A DNA stretch of 64,000 bases, from positions 11,452,478 through 11,516,477 of the forward strand of contig CM043961.1 of NCBI GenBank assembly GCA_014529385.2. The letters run 5' to 3'. Every line of letters begins with the position of its first letter. Position 1 is the stretch's first letter. The notes beneath the pieces are model-generated. The model had not been told where the DNA came from. It made no database searches and worked only from the letters and a program-made list of their open reading frames with translations. The stretch comes from Adiantum capillus-veneris. Lineage: Eukaryota; Streptophyta; Polypodiopsida; Polypodiales; Pteridaceae. Below are positions 37,594-48,946 of the stretch, one piece after another. Made by a program: the position numbers and the translations under genes.

Positions 37594-38149
37594 TGTAACA
37601 AACTTGGACACCCCAAGTCAAGATTCTACCGCAACACAACAGAGATTCACTTCAAACAGTTCACAAAACTGACACGGCCCGGCGGAGTTCCGTGCCCAGA
37701 GGTATTGGCCCCAAAGACTAGTGCCCCTTTCGGTATTTCTTTTTGTATTAATCTGAGTTCAAAGTACAAGAGAGTAGGCAGGTGCTCACTCTCCGACTCT
37801 ACGTCCAGATGCTCTGAGAAGTGAGGCTCTACCCACTTATTTATAAGTACAACGGATGCCCAAAAAGCAGAGCCCCAAAATCTCTAAATTAAAATCTTTT
37901 TTAATCTTCAAAAGCAATTTGCCCAAAAGCTGCCATGAAAAAACAGCCAACGTTATTTTTGGAAATCCGTACGCACTCCCACATCAGGAGGTCGACGCGT
38001 TTTGCGAGGATGCCACGTCAACAATCACGTAATCTGCGGGTCCGTACAGCTGCCATTGCATTTTGCGGGGATTTCGTACTGCTGCCACGTGTCAGCCTTT
38101 TCAGCGCATTTCAGTGTGTCGGGGTTAGCCACGTCACCAGTTTGTGACA
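37594..38149 (-). repeat. LTR A, 3' LTR of a chromovirus-type gypsy element
   Basis: Starts TGTAACAAACTTGG on the plus strand and ends TTTGTGACA, giving element-sense ends TGTCACA...TGTTACA. 556 bp. Closest in sequence to LTR E (48947-49507), about one difference per ten bases, so they are probably the two ends of one old element. A sense TATAAATA lies at about 37838-37845. Confidence 0.85.
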
Positions 38150-38379
38150 TACCCCCTTTTTGAAAGAATTGTAATCGCCCTCGATTACGCCTGCAAAACA
38201 GACAGAGGCCATAAACTGTATTAGCAGACGCTGACTGTTAGTACCGACGCACTAGGCACAACACATCTAGCACATGTACCAATCGACAATCACATCACCG
38301 GCCATCACAAGACATCACATGACAAATCACATTCAAATTCATTCCAAATCTCATACCATGATTAATCGGCAACGTATTT
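38150..38379 (-). mobile_element. 3' untranslated stub joined to LTR A
   Basis: About 230 bp of internal sequence next to LTR A: a pyrimidine run (TACCCCCTTTTTG, polypurine tract in element sense), the hairpin GTAATCG-CCCT-CGATTAC at 38171-38188, then sequence also found after LTRs B and C. It stops where LTR B begins. Confidence 0.8.
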
Positions 38380-38956
38380 TGTAACAGACTTGGACACTCC
38401 AAATCGAGATTCTACCGCGACACCACAAGAATTCACTCCAAAACAGTTCACAGTTCACAATTGATTCGACACTGGCCCGGCGGAGTTTCGTGCCTAGAGA
38501 TATTGGCCCCAAAGACTGGCACCCCTTTCGATATTTCTTTTTGTATTAATCTGCAACTCAAAGTACTAGGGAGTGGTCGGGACTCACTCTCAGACTCTGC
38601 GTCCTGATGCTCTGAGAAGTGAGAGCCCAACAACTCTTATAAAGAGGTTACAAGGGATGCCAAAAGCAGAGCCCTGAAAGCTTGTAAATCAAAAGCTGTT
38701 AAAAATAAAGCAAAAGGCTCTCTCTCTCTCTCCTTGCGTAGAATTCCAGCCCACATAAAAAGCTGACAAGATTTCCGTACGCAAATCTGCCACGTTAGCA
38801 GCCCAAAAACTCCGCCGTAAATCACGGGGATTCGTACGACAATGCCACGTCAGCATGCTGTGCAATTTTCGGTGCCATATTCCAGCCAGACTGCATTCCA
38901 TGCCAAGAAAGGGTGTGTGTGTGTGTATTGGGCAGCCACATCACCAGTTTGTGACA
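38380..38956 (-). repeat. LTR B
   Basis: 577 bp, from TGTAACAGACTTGGACACTC to CACATCACCAGTTTGTGACA. Contains a short (GT)n near its right end and the conserved GAAAT-type block near 38520-38540. Confidence 0.85.
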
Positions 38957-39489
38957 TACCCCCCTCTTAAAAGCATTGTAATCGCCCTCGATTATGCCTG
39001 CAAAACAGACAGAAGCCATAAAATGTCACATCTAGCTCATGTACCAATCGACAATCACATCACACGACATCACAAGACATCATATGACAAATTACGTTGA
39101 ACATTCATTCGGATCTCAAACCATGATTTATCGGCAATGTAATTAGCAATCGCATCTACATCCACTCAAGACCTCATAGATGCCCGATTGACTAATCCCT
39201 ATTGCGACCATGTCTATCGAAATCATTCAGACCAAAATGCTGCAATCATTTCGTCTATCAGTTTCTGCAAGAACAAGTCAGTATCATGCTCGAGAATTCC
39301 AATTCATAAAGTCATTACAGCAGAATATTGTTAGCTCTCAGTATCCCTGAAGCTCAAAGGGACATCAGTGACGCTAGTATCAAAAATCGAGGCATCTGTT
39401 GACAAAGGAGCGGAGTAACTCCCCTCTTGTGCATACCCGTTGCACCAAATATCCGGCCAAGCTGAATTCGGGGTTCCATTTGGAATAGA

Positions 39490-40800
39490 CTATGCTAAAC
39501 CAAAAGCTTCAAGGTAAAGTTTCACAATCTGAGGAGTATCTGCTAGGTCCTCCTCCTCCATCCACTTTGCATCCAATGCAGGATAGTTCTTGACTTTAAC
39601 TAAGAACCGCCTTATCACTTTACCCTCAATCTTTCTGTCTTTATGTGCCAATATCTGTTCGGGAACAAGGATCTCCTCGTTTTCTTCCACTTCGGGTTGC
39701 TCATCATGCTCCCCATCTTTGGACACATTGCCTTTAAAAAGCTTCAAGAGACTCACATGAAAAGCATTGTGAATCCTCCAAGTGTCGGGCAGCTTCAGTC
39801 GGAAGGAGACATCGTTTATTTTTTCTGAGATCTGGAAAGGTCCGTTGTACCGCATACTAAGCTTTGGAAAAAGCCTCTCCTTTCCCTTGTTCTTCTCATG
39901 CATGCCTTCTCAAAACGTAAGAGCACCCAATCGTTCTCCTTCAATTTCAAATTGCTACGATGGCTATCTGCTACCTTTTTCTGTCTTTCTAGAGATTTCT
40001 GCAAAGCCTCGTGGACCTTGGCAAAAGCCGTGTCCAAGTCACGTGTGTACTCATCGGCTTCAAGGTGGAACCTTCGTAGCACCTTCAATAATCTCAAATG
40101 GCGCCTTCCCTGTCGAAGAGTGTATCGTGTTGTTGTAGGCAAATTCCACCAAAGGTAGATACTTTTCCCATTGAGTCTTATGATCCAAGACGTAAGACTT
40201 CAATAAATCTAGTACCACTGAATTGGCAATTTCAGATTGCCCGTCAGTCTGCGGGTGGAAAGATGACGAGAATTGCAACCGCATGCCAATGTTCTCCCAA
40301 ATAGCCTTCCAAAACAAACTCGTGAATCTGGGTCCCTGTCGCAGACAATCGTCTCGGGCATGCCATGTAATCTGAAGATATGGGCCACAAACGGTCTCGC
40401 TAAGTCATCCGGCTTGACTGTTTTCTTCACTGGAATGAAATGAGCATGCTTGCTAAATTTGTCAATAACAGTCCAGATACCATCGTGATCACTCTGTGTT
40501 CTCGGGAGATCAAAAATGAAATCCATTGCAATACTTTCCCAAGGGCAGGTGGACATGGGAAAAGGTTGTAACAATTCCTCTGCTTTATGCCTGTCAAACT
40601 TGACCTTCTAGCATACCAAGCAACTGCGCACAAACTCGTCCACATCCTTCTTGAATCTCGACCAAAAGAAGTATCTCTCTACCCCTTTCAAGGTGGTAGC
40701 AATGCCGCAGTGACCCGTAAAAGGTGGACAATGGCATTCCGTCATAACCTTTTCTCTCAACAGCTGTGTAACGCACAACATGGTTTTCCTCATCATGTTA
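39490..40800 (-). pseudogene. Integrase with chromodomain, element B (fossil)
   Basis: From 40796 down: the H2C2 zinc-binding region, the core ([66 protein letters not shown]), then the tail [20 protein letters not shown]. It ends with a chromodomain-like [20 protein letters not shown] and [11 protein letters not shown] at 39690-39530. A C-terminal chromodomain defines the chromovirus branch of Ty3/gypsy, which directs insertion to marked chromatin. Broken. Confidence 0.85.
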
Positions 40801-42120
40801 AGCCATCCCGAATAGAATATCCCGCTATTGTCTCCCCATCCCGTATCCGTGTGAAAATGTCTACAAAAGCTGTATCTGTGGCATACTTATCGACCATATC
40901 CTCGAAGCTCCTATGAAGTATCGCGAAAATAGCCAGAATCGACGACTTCCGAGACAAAGCATCTGCCACCAAATTCTTCTGTCCCTGTACATGGACAATC
41001 TGGAAGTGAAACTGTGACAAGATGTTCGTCCACCTCATCTGCTTTTCCAATAGCTGCTTCTGTGACAAGAAGTAGCGTAAACTCTGATGGTCTGTGAAGA
41101 CAGTAAAATCCGCTCCGAGTAGGTAATGTCGCCACTGAGTACGAGCATGGATAACCGCCAGAAGCTCTTTCTCGTAAATCTGTGTTGTCAATTCCGGCCT
41201 TGAGAACAGTCAGCTCTCGTAGGCAATGACATGGCCTTCTTGCATTTAGACCGCACCCAGACTACGACCACAAGCATCACAATATATTTCAAATGACTTC
41301 TGCAAGTCCAGCAAAGTCAAAAGTGGTCCGGTAGTCAATGTCTCTTTCAATGTCTGATAGGCACTCACCTCTGTGGGTCCCCACGAGAAAGGGACTCCTT
41401 TTTGTGTCAAGATATGCAAAGGGGAAGCAACCTCTGCAAACTTTCTGATGAACCGCACGTAGTACGAACACAAGCCCAAGAAGCTTCCAGCTTCATGGAC
41501 ATTCTTCAAATCGGGTCAATCACGGATAGTCTCTATCTTGGCCGGGTCCATCTGTACTCTTACTGCTGAGACAAAGTGTCCCAAAAAGTGTATCTCCGAT
41601 AGGAAAAATTCATTTTTCTTCGCATTAATCACCAACTTGTGATCTCGTAATCCTGAAAGTCTTGAAGCAGATGTTCTCTATGTTTTGCCTCATCCTTGGA
41701 GAAAACAATGATGTCGTCAAAGAAAGTGCCAACAAATAGTCTATACTCTCAAAAAATCCTGTCCATCATCTGGTTAAATGTCGCAAGAGCATTGGTTAGG
41801 CCAAAAGGCATCATCAAAAACTCAAATAACCCAAAAGTCGTCCGAAAAGTTGTCTTGTAGACATCTCCCGGCCGATTTATATCTGATGATATCCACTTTT
41901 CAAGTCGATCCTACTAAAGCACGAGGATCCCTGTAGTTGGTCAAGTATGTCATCGATTCTAGGAATCGAAAATCTGTTCTTGATAGTGATTTTGTTGAGA
42001 GCTCTATAATCGATGCACATTCTCCAAGATCCATCTTTCTTCAAAACCAACAACACTAGAGAGCCGTACGGTGAAGTACTAGGCTAGACAAGACCCTGAT
42101 CTTTCATAATTTCTTCGTTT
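40793..42120 (-). pseudogene. RT and RNase H, element B (fossil)
   Basis: RNase H is at 41191-40793 (TQIYEKELLAVIHARTQWRH, YLLGADFTVFTDHQSLRYFL, NLVADALSRK). The RT thumb is at 41509-41246 (AGSFLGLCSYYVRFIRKFAE). The RT palm lies at about 42110-41520 in decayed form. Same family as the better preserved RT at 46752-46354. Confidence 0.8.
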
Positions 42121-42125
42121 TGGTC

Positions 42126-42595
42126 TCAACTCACACGGTAAGGTGGCCGGTTCGATGGTGTGCTTCCAGGTATCAAATCAATGGTATGATCCTCAGGACG
42201 AGCGGGTGGTAACTCGCCTGGCAGGCCCTCTAAGAAGCAATCGACATGAGTGTGGAGAAAATCTTGGCGTTCTTTATCAAGTTCATACATATTTGTCCTA
42301 TTCTCATCATTAACCTCTCTCAAGAAGATCGAGTAAACAAACAGATTGGATTTCATTAATTTTGAAATGGCCGAAGCCGATACAATAGGGACAAACTCGC
42401 CCTTAAGTTTTACATCAAGTACAGTGGTTCTACCCTTCTGCCGGGTGCCGCTAGAACTGCCTCTGCTAGTGGTCCCATCCGATCGGGTGTGATCTCGAGC
42501 CGCGCCGCCAATTCAGGTGAAATGAAGTTGGCCTTGGCTCCTCCATCAAAGAAGATCAGGGCTTCTTTGTCTTTCACTTTGCCCCATGCTTTCAT
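42126..42595 (-). pseudogene. Protease and RT leader, element B (fossil)
   Basis: 42595-42410 is retropepsin-like (EALIFFDGGAKANFISPELA). 42356-42126 contains RQDFLHTHVDCFLEGLPGEL and IDLIPGSTPSNRPPYR, the segment that precedes the RT palm in these elements. Confidence 0.7.
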
Positions 42596-42661
42596 GGATG
42601 CTGAGAGTCAGTCGCTGCCTGCATCATCGCATGTGTCATCGCCTACATCATCACTAGAAGG

Positions 42662-42789
42662 CTCTAGAAGAATCTAGAAGGATCTAGCAGATTCTAGAAG
42701 GTTCTAAAAGTATCAAGGAGATTCTAGAAGTTTCTAGAAGCATGGAGAAGATTCCGGAAGAATCTAGAAGTTTCTGGAAAGCTCTAGAA
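42662..42789 (+). promoter_or_regulatory. Phased array of heat-shock-element half sites
   Basis: Heat-shock factor binds alternating GAA and TTC units spaced every 5 bp. Here a unit of about 10 bp (TTCTAGAAGN) repeats in register for about 13 periods; the best part, 42722-42739, reads TTCTAGAAGTTTCTAGAA, a perfect four-unit element, and 42747-42779 gives GAA, TTC, GAA, (ATC), GAA, TTC, GAA in phase. Weaker units continue to about 42860. A TATA box follows about 130 bp downstream. Confidence 0.75.
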
Positions 42790-42916
42790 AAGTTGAAGAA
42801 GGATCCAAAAGGTTCTAGAAGAACTAGAAGGATCAAGAAGGTTCTAGAATTTTCTAACCTCCTCAAGAAGAACCCAGAAAGTCCTAACCTCCTCAAGTAA
42901 CCTCCTCAAGCACTAG

Positions 42917-42924
42917 TATAAATA
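42917..42924 (+). promoter_or_regulatory. TATA box
   Basis: TATAAATA within CACTAGTATAAATAGGGG, at normal distance downstream of the heat-shock array. Confidence 0.7.
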
Positions 42925-43234
42925 GGGGTCTTGGGCCACAAGCCCCTCAGTCTTGCCAACACCAATTGTGAGGCTCCTATGAGGAAATCCCTCTTCTAGT
43001 TCTCATGTTCAAGTCTTGTCCTTGCAATCAAGCCTTGTCTTGTACTCAAGTCATGTAATCCAAGTCTTGTATCTAGCTCTCTTAATAAAGTATTAAGTCT
43101 TATAATCAATATTAAGCTTATCATCAAGTCCAAGTTCTTGTACATTGTGAGCGCCTCCTCTTGCTCTCTCCTAGCTCTATACGCGCTCATAACACATGCT
43201 CGGCAAAGTTCTGTACTCTCGTTCATCGTGCTTG

Positions 43235-43247
43235 GCTCTGATACTAC
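43235..43247 (-). promoter_or_regulatory. iMet primer binding site of element B
   Basis: Minus strand reads TAGTATCAGAGCC directly after the LTR end, one base off the canonical TGGTATCAGAGCC. Confidence 0.8.
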
Positions 43248-43905
43248 TATAACAGACTTGGACACTCCAAGTCGAGATTCTACCGCGACACCACAAGAAT
43301 TCACTTCAAAACAGTTCACAATTGATGTGACACTGGCCCGGCGGAGTTCCGTGCCTAGAGATATTGGCCCCAAAGACTGGCGCCCCTTTCGGTATTTTTT
43401 ATGTATTAATCAATGTTCAAAGTACAAGAGAGTGGTTCGGGTTTCACTCTCAGACTCTGCGTCCAAATGCTCTCCAGAGTGAGCCCAAAATCGCGTATTT
43501 AAAGTTTTACAAGGGATGCCAAAAGCAGAGCCCCAAAAGCTTCCAATCAAAAGCAAACTCTTTCTCTCACAAGCCCTCTTTAGGACTTTAATCGACATAA
43601 AGCAATGGAACTCTCTCTCTCTATCTCTTGCTCAAATTGAGTAGAAGAAAAGCAGCAAACTGCTGTCGCTCAAAAGCTGAGAATTCAGCGCCATCAATCC
43701 TACAACAAATCGCGGAATATCAGTACTACTGCCACGTGGCATTTTTGCCACCCGAATTAGGGTTTCAGCCACATTTAGGGTTTCAGCAGCAGTTAGGGTT
43801 AGGGTTTCCAAAATTAGGGTTTTTGTAGATTAGGGTTTTTGACAAAAATTAGGGTTTGCAGGTTTCAGGGTTTCTGCAAAGTAGCCACGTCATCACTTTG
43901 TGAAA
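43248..43905 (-). repeat. LTR C, with telomere-like motifs
   Basis: 658 bp. The right third (about 43745-43875) is built from TTAGGGTTT motifs; in element sense these are AAACCCTAA telo-boxes. Ends TTTGTGAAA. Confidence 0.8.
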
Positions 43906-44439
43906 TACCCCCCTCTTGAAAGCATTGTAATCGCCCTCGATTACGCCTGCAAAACAGACAGAAGCCATAAACCGTCTTAGCAGACACTGACTGTTAGTAC
44001 CTACGTACTAGGAACACACATCTAGCACATGTACCAAATCGACAGTCACATCACATGACATCACAGGACATCCCTAGACAGGACATCACATGACATTCAA
44101 CATTCATTCGGATCTTAGACCATGATTTATCGGCAATGAAACTCTCTCTCTCTATCTCTCTAGCTCAAATTGCGTAGAAGAAAAGCAACAAACTGTCGTC
44201 GCTCAAAAGCTGAGAATTCAGCTTCGTAAATCTCATCGCAAATCCCGGAATATCTGTACTGCTACCACGTGGCATTTCTGCCGTCCGAATTAGGGTTTCA
44301 GCCACATTTAGGGTTTCAAAAGCAGTTAGGGTTTGGGTTTCCAGAATTAGGGTTTCTGCAGATTAGGGTTTTTGGCAGAAATTAGGGTTTGCACGTTTTA
44401 GGGTTTCTGCAGAGTAGCTACGTCATCACTTTGTGATAT
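43906..44439 (-). mobile_element. 3' untranslated stub plus partial LTR
   Basis: 43906-44138 repeats the internal 3' region (with hairpin at 43927-43944) up to TTATCGGCAATG. It then joins an LTR fragment (44139-44439) that matches the right ~300 bp of LTR C. The junction sits at a shared GCAATG, suggesting a recombination or template switch. The fragment runs directly into integrase-coding sequence at 44440. Confidence 0.75.
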
Positions 44440-45600
44440 TAACCAAGAACCGCCTAATCACTTTACCTATAATCTTTCTATCTTTATGTGCCAGCATCTG
44501 TTCTGGAACGAGTATCTCCTCGCTTTCCTCCACGTCGGGTTGCTCATCTGGCTCCCCATCATCGAGCACATCGCCTTTAAAAGGCTTCAAGAGACTCACA
44601 TGAAAAGCATTGTAAATTCTCCAAGTATCGGGCAAATTCAAACTAAAGGAGACATCATTTATCTTTTCTTTTATCTGGAAAGGTCCATAGTATCTCATGC
44701 TAAGCTTTGGAAAAAGCCGCTCCTTTCCCTTTTTCTTTCTTAGGCGTGCCTTCTCAAATCGTAAGAGCACCCAATCGTCTTCCTTTAATTTCAAATCGTG
44801 ACGGTGTGGATCCACTGCCTTCTTGTGTCTTTCCTAAGATTTTGCTAAAGCCTCCCGAAAGCAAAATGTCCAAGTCCCTCGTGTACTGGTCTGCTTCAAA
44901 AAATTTATCTTTCGTACTAAGGGCGGAACCTTCGTAGCACCTTCAATAATCTCAAATGGCACCTTCCCCATCGAAGAGTGGATCGTGTTATTGCAGGCAA
45001 ACCAAGGGCAAAATTTTTTCCCATTGAGTCTTCTCATCAGAAATGTAACACTTCAATAAATCCAGTACGACTACATTTGTAATCTCAGATTGCCTATCTG
45101 TCTGCGGGTGGAAAGATGACAAGAACTGCAACCGTGTGCCAATGTTCTCCCAAATAGCCTTCCAAAACAAACTCGTGAATCGGGGATCTCTGTCAGAGAC
45201 GATTGTCTCAGGCATGCCATGTAATCTGAATATATGGGCAATGAACAGTCTCGCTAAATGGTCCGGCTTGATTGTTTTCTTCACTGGAATGAAATGAGCT
45301 TGCTTGCTAAATTTGTCAATAACAGTCCAGATACCAATGCCCACTCTTGTGTCTTCGGGAGATCAAAAATGAAATCCATAGCAATACTTTCCCAGGGGCG
45401 AGTGGGAATGGGTAAAGGCTGTAACAATCCCTGTGCTTTATGCCTGTCAAACTTGACCTTCTAGCATACCAAGCAACTGCGTACAAAATCGTCCACGTCC
45501 TTCTTGAGTCTCGGCCAAAAAGAAGTAACGCTTTGTACCCTTCAAGGTGGTGTCAATGCCGCGGTGACCTGTAAAAGGTGGACAGTGGCATTCGGTTAGA
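44426..45600 (-). pseudogene. Integrase with chromodomain (fossil)
   Basis: H2C2 region (HCPPFTGHRGIDTTLKG) near 45590, core at 45344-44988 ([51 protein letters not shown]), tail at 44815-44426 with [27 protein letters not shown] and the chromodomain start [20 protein letters not shown]. Confidence 0.85.
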
Positions 45601-47165
45601 ACCTTTTCCCTCAACGGTTGTGTAACGCACAACATCGTTTTCTTCATCAAGTAGCCATCCCATATGGAATATCCCGCTACTACCTCCCCATTCTGTATTC
45701 GAGTGAATACATCAAAAAAATCTGGATCTATGGCGTACTGTTCGACCATGTCCTCGAAGCTTCTATGATGAATCGCGGAAATAGCCAAGACTAACTGCTT
45801 CCGAAACAAAGCATTTGCAACCAAGCACTTTTGTCCCTGAACATGGACAATCTGGAAGTGAAACTCTAACAAGATGTTAGCCCACCGCATCTGCCTTACT
45901 GAAAGCTGCTTCTGTGACAAGAAGTAGCGTAAACTTTGATGATCAATGAAGACCGTAAAATCAACTTCGAGTAGGTAATGTCGCCACTGAGTAAGAGCAT
46001 GGATAACCGCCAAAAGCTCTTTCTCATAAATCTGTGTTGTCAATTCCGGCCTTGAAAACAATCGACTCTCATAGGCAATGGGCCTTCTTGCATTGAGACC
46101 GCACCCAGACTACAACCACAAGCATCACAATATACTTCGAATGACTTTTGCAAATTCAGCAAAGTCAAAACCGGTTCCATAGTCAATTTCTCTTTCGAAG
46201 TCTGAAAGGCAATCACCTCTGTGGGTCCCCACGAAAAAGGGACTCCTTTCTATGTCAGAATGTGCAAAGGAGAAGCAACCTCTGCAAACTTTCTAATGAA
46301 CCGCCGGTAGTAAGAACATAAGCCCAAGAAGCTTCTAACTTCATGAACATTCTTCAAATCGGGCCAATCACATATAGTCTCAATCTTGGCCGGGTCCATC
46401 TGTACTCCTGCTGCTGAGACGATGTGTCCAAAAAGCGTATCTCCGGTAAGAAAAATTCACTCTTCTTGGCATTGATTACTAACTTGTAATCTCGCAATGC
46501 CTGAAAGACCTGTAGCAGATGTTGTTTATGTTCTGCCTCATCCTTGGAGAAGACTATAATGTCATCAAAGAAAGTGCCAACAAAAAATATGTACTCTCTG
46601 AAAATCCTATCCATCATTCGGTTAAAAGTCGTTGGAGCATTGACAAGGCCAAAAGGCATCACCAAAAATTCATATAAACCAAAGCTCGTCCAAAAAGTTG
46701 TCTTGTAGACATCTCCCGACACGATTCGGATCTGATGATATCTGCTTTTCAAATCAACCTACTGAAACAAGAGGATCCCTGTAATCTGTCAAGAATATCA
46801 TCGATCCTCGGAATCGGAAATCTGTTCTTGATGGTGATTTTATTGAGAGCTCTGCACATTCTCCAAGATCCGTTTTTCTTTAAAACCAACACCAGAGAGC
46901 AATAGGGTGAAGTACTCGGCTAGATAAGACCCTTTTCCAAGAGGTCTTTCACTTGGTTCATAATCTCTTCATTTTGGGCTCGGCTCACACGGTAAGGTGG
47001 CCGGTTTGGTGGTGTGCTTCTAGGCATCATACCAATGGTATGATCCTCAGGACGAGATGGTGGCAACTTGCCTGGCAAGCCCTCAGAAAAGCAATCGGCA
47101 TGAGTGTGGAGAAAATCTTGGCGTTCTTTTTCGAGGTCAAAACATATTCGACCTTCAATCATCAT
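45601..47165 (-). pseudogene. RT and RNase H (fossil)
   Basis: 47165-46920 leads into RT (RQDFLHTHADCFSEGLPGKL). The palm at 46752-46354 has YHQIRI, GLYEFLVMPFGLVNAPTTF and the catalytic FFDDIIVFS. RNase H follows at 46061-45800 (TQIYEKELLAVIHALTQWRH, TVFIDHQSLRYFL). Best-preserved RT of the chromovirus family in this window. Confidence 0.85.
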
Positions 47166-47235
47166 TCAAAGCTCTCCAGAAAATTGAGTAAAGAAACTAC
47201 ATTTCATAAAGTACAATCTCTTTGCCCTTCATTTG

Positions 47236-48760
47236 TCAAAGTCGCTTTCTCAATCCGATAGTCAACCACGGCGTTGTTCTTGTGGTACCAAGGGATTTCG
47301 AGGAGGACGTCACAACCTTCCTAAGGGAATTACGTAGAAGTCCTCGAACCCTAAATACCCCTGACATCGCAAACAAAGTTTGCCGATGATCGGTGTAATG
47401 GCAACATCCCGTCCGGGTGCCGCTAGAACTGCCTCCACCTGTGGCCTCAGCCTGTTGGGCGTAATTCCAAGTCAAGCCGCCAATTCAAGAAGTTGGCCTT
47501 GGCTCCTCCATCAAAGAAAAATGAGGGCTTCCTGATCTTTCACTTTGCCCTAAGTGCGGCAAAGTTTTGTACCTTCGGTCATCTGATTCGGTTCGGGCCC
47601 CACCCAATGTGATACCAATTCTGCTTTCATCTGCCTTTTCTGCCACGTTCCTCTGCTGCTCTAGAACTCTCTGGCCTGTCTTCGATCTGTTCTTGCTGTG
47701 CCTTTTTGGGGCACTTTGCGGAGATGTGTCCAAATTCCCCGCAACCTAAACACTTCCCCTCTTTGAGATAGATAGCCCTTTCTCTAAGAGTCAGTCAAGG
47801 ACGTGTATCTCTGTTTTCTCTATCCTAGGAACTCTTTCTCTTTCTACTTTCATTGTGAGAGGTCTGTTTGGTTCTTTAAGTCGAGATCTCATCAGTGGGG
47901 TAAGTCAAATTTCCCGAATGTACCGCAAAACCCCGTTTCGCATGACCCATCAAGTCTTGAATAGAATTTGACTTTTGTTCCAAGCAGTAGTCTCGGATCT
48001 CTGTAGGGAGTTCGCAGAAAAACCGCTCAATCAGTTCCTTAAAAGAGACCTTCTTAAATGAAGAGGTTGGTAGAAAAGAGTTTCAAAATTTCTCACAATA
48101 AGCGTCAACAGAATCTCCCTTGGTCATCTGAAGATGATTCCAAGCAGTTTGTATATCTCTTTCGTACTCCCGAGTCAACCAAGAAGAAATAAAAAGCCTT
48201 TTGAATTTCAACCATTTAACTGGAGCTTCCTTCCTAAGAAGAAGAGTGGACCACCATATTCGAGCATCTCGGAACCCAAAAAAGAATTCAAATTTAATCG
48301 AGTGTCCACCTTCTTTAAATTCTTTTGTTTTCTTGCTCTTGTCTTCGAGGAAGTCATATTGGTTGGCTCTGTAGAAGTGCTTCTTTTCAAGAGTGCTTGT
48401 CCATGTCTTTCTGCAAGTACAGGTTCCGCTTTTCTACACTCGTCTGTCTTTTCGGCTTTCCTCCCTACCTGAGAGGAGAAGCGATGGCCACACGCCATCT
48501 CAAGTAAATCTTATTAATCGGGTAATTCTTCAGATGTTTCGCCAATCTCGGGTCCCTGGAGTACTTAATCAATCTGTTCACACATATGCCAATCTACAAT
48601 TGACGTTTGTACTCCTTTCTGCCAAACTTGTCCGAAAAAATTTGCCCAAATCTTCATTCTTTTCTTCGGTTCTTGCGCCGGATTTTCAACTTTTCTTTGC
48701 CTTCCCACTGAGAGGTGTCATCTCTGTCAGATTCTTCACGGGACCCCATGTGTAATCTGA
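47236..48760 (-). pseudogene. gag and protease region (fossil)
   Basis: A CCHC zinc knuckle (CLGCGEFGHISAKC) is encoded at about 47760-47700 and followed by a basic KKAQQEQIEDR stretch. Upstream, 48498-48208 encodes charged gag sequence and 48760-48500 shares sequence with 59185-58826. Protease-like sequence is at about 47475-47236. Broken. Confidence 0.7.
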
Positions 48761-48933
48761 GATTCTTTATGGCTTTATGCCTTGTAAGACAGAGCGATGA
48801 AGACGGGAGCGCACCTGATGCAGATGTATGAAGGGTGGGTGGCTAATAAATCCGGGATCGTGACACGGATTCTTTCCCAAAAGCTGTGTGCGCTTCAAAA
48901 AGGATCGGATCCTCCGTAGAAGAACCTTTCTGT

Positions 48934-48945
48934 GCTCTGATACCA
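48934..48945 (-). promoter_or_regulatory. iMet primer binding site
   Basis: Minus strand TGGTATCAGAGC, exact match to the plant initiator-Met primer site, just inside LTR E. Confidence 0.9.
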
Positions 48946-48946
48946 C

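Larger units (their letters stand above)
42600..43230 (+). mobile_element. Foreign promoter-like segment inside element B, possible solo LTR
   Basis: This ~0.6 kb is unlike any other copy of the family. On the plus strand it has a 10-bp-phased array of heat-shock half sites, a TATA box at 42917-42924, a transcribed-looking GGGTCTTGGGCCACAAGCCC stretch, AATAAA-like signals near 43085 and repeated CAAGTCTTGT motifs. That order (upstream elements, TATA, ~30 bp, poly-A signal) is what an LTR U3-R-U5 looks like. Candidate ends are TGTGTCATC near 42631 and TTGTACA near 43145, but neither is proven. Confidence 0.5.
38380..43905 (-). mobile_element. Chromodomain Ty3/gypsy element B (38.4-43.9 kb), broken
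   Basis: Minus-strand element of 5.5 kb: LTR 43248-43905 with iMet primer site 43235-43247, a foreign ~0.6-kb segment (about 42600-43230), protease, RT, RNase H, integrase with chromodomain, 3' untranslated region, polypurine tract at about 38957-38970, LTR 38380-38956. The two LTRs agree well in their left halves but differ strongly in the right halves, so they do not look like a simple pair from one insertion; recombination between subfamilies is likely. Roughly ten breaks are visible in the coding region. gag was not recognised. Confidence 0.8.
44440..48946 (-). mobile_element. Chromodomain Ty3/gypsy element, internal region (44.4-48.9 kb), broken
   Basis: Minus-strand body whose 5' LTR is E (48947-49507) and whose original 3' LTR is probably A (37594-38149), with element B and the stub-LTR fragment lying between. 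Parts: gag about 48760-47485, protease about 47475-47236, RT 47165-46354, RNase H 46061-45700, integrase 45600-44426. LTRs A and E differ at roughly a tenth of positions, so the insertion is old. About ten breaks are visible. Confidence 0.75.

Noticed and set aside
43745-43875. Interstitial telomere (TTTAGGG) suggesting a chromosome end or fusion site
   Set aside because: The motifs lie inside LTRs at matching positions in several copies and are interspersed with other sequence, so they belong to the element.
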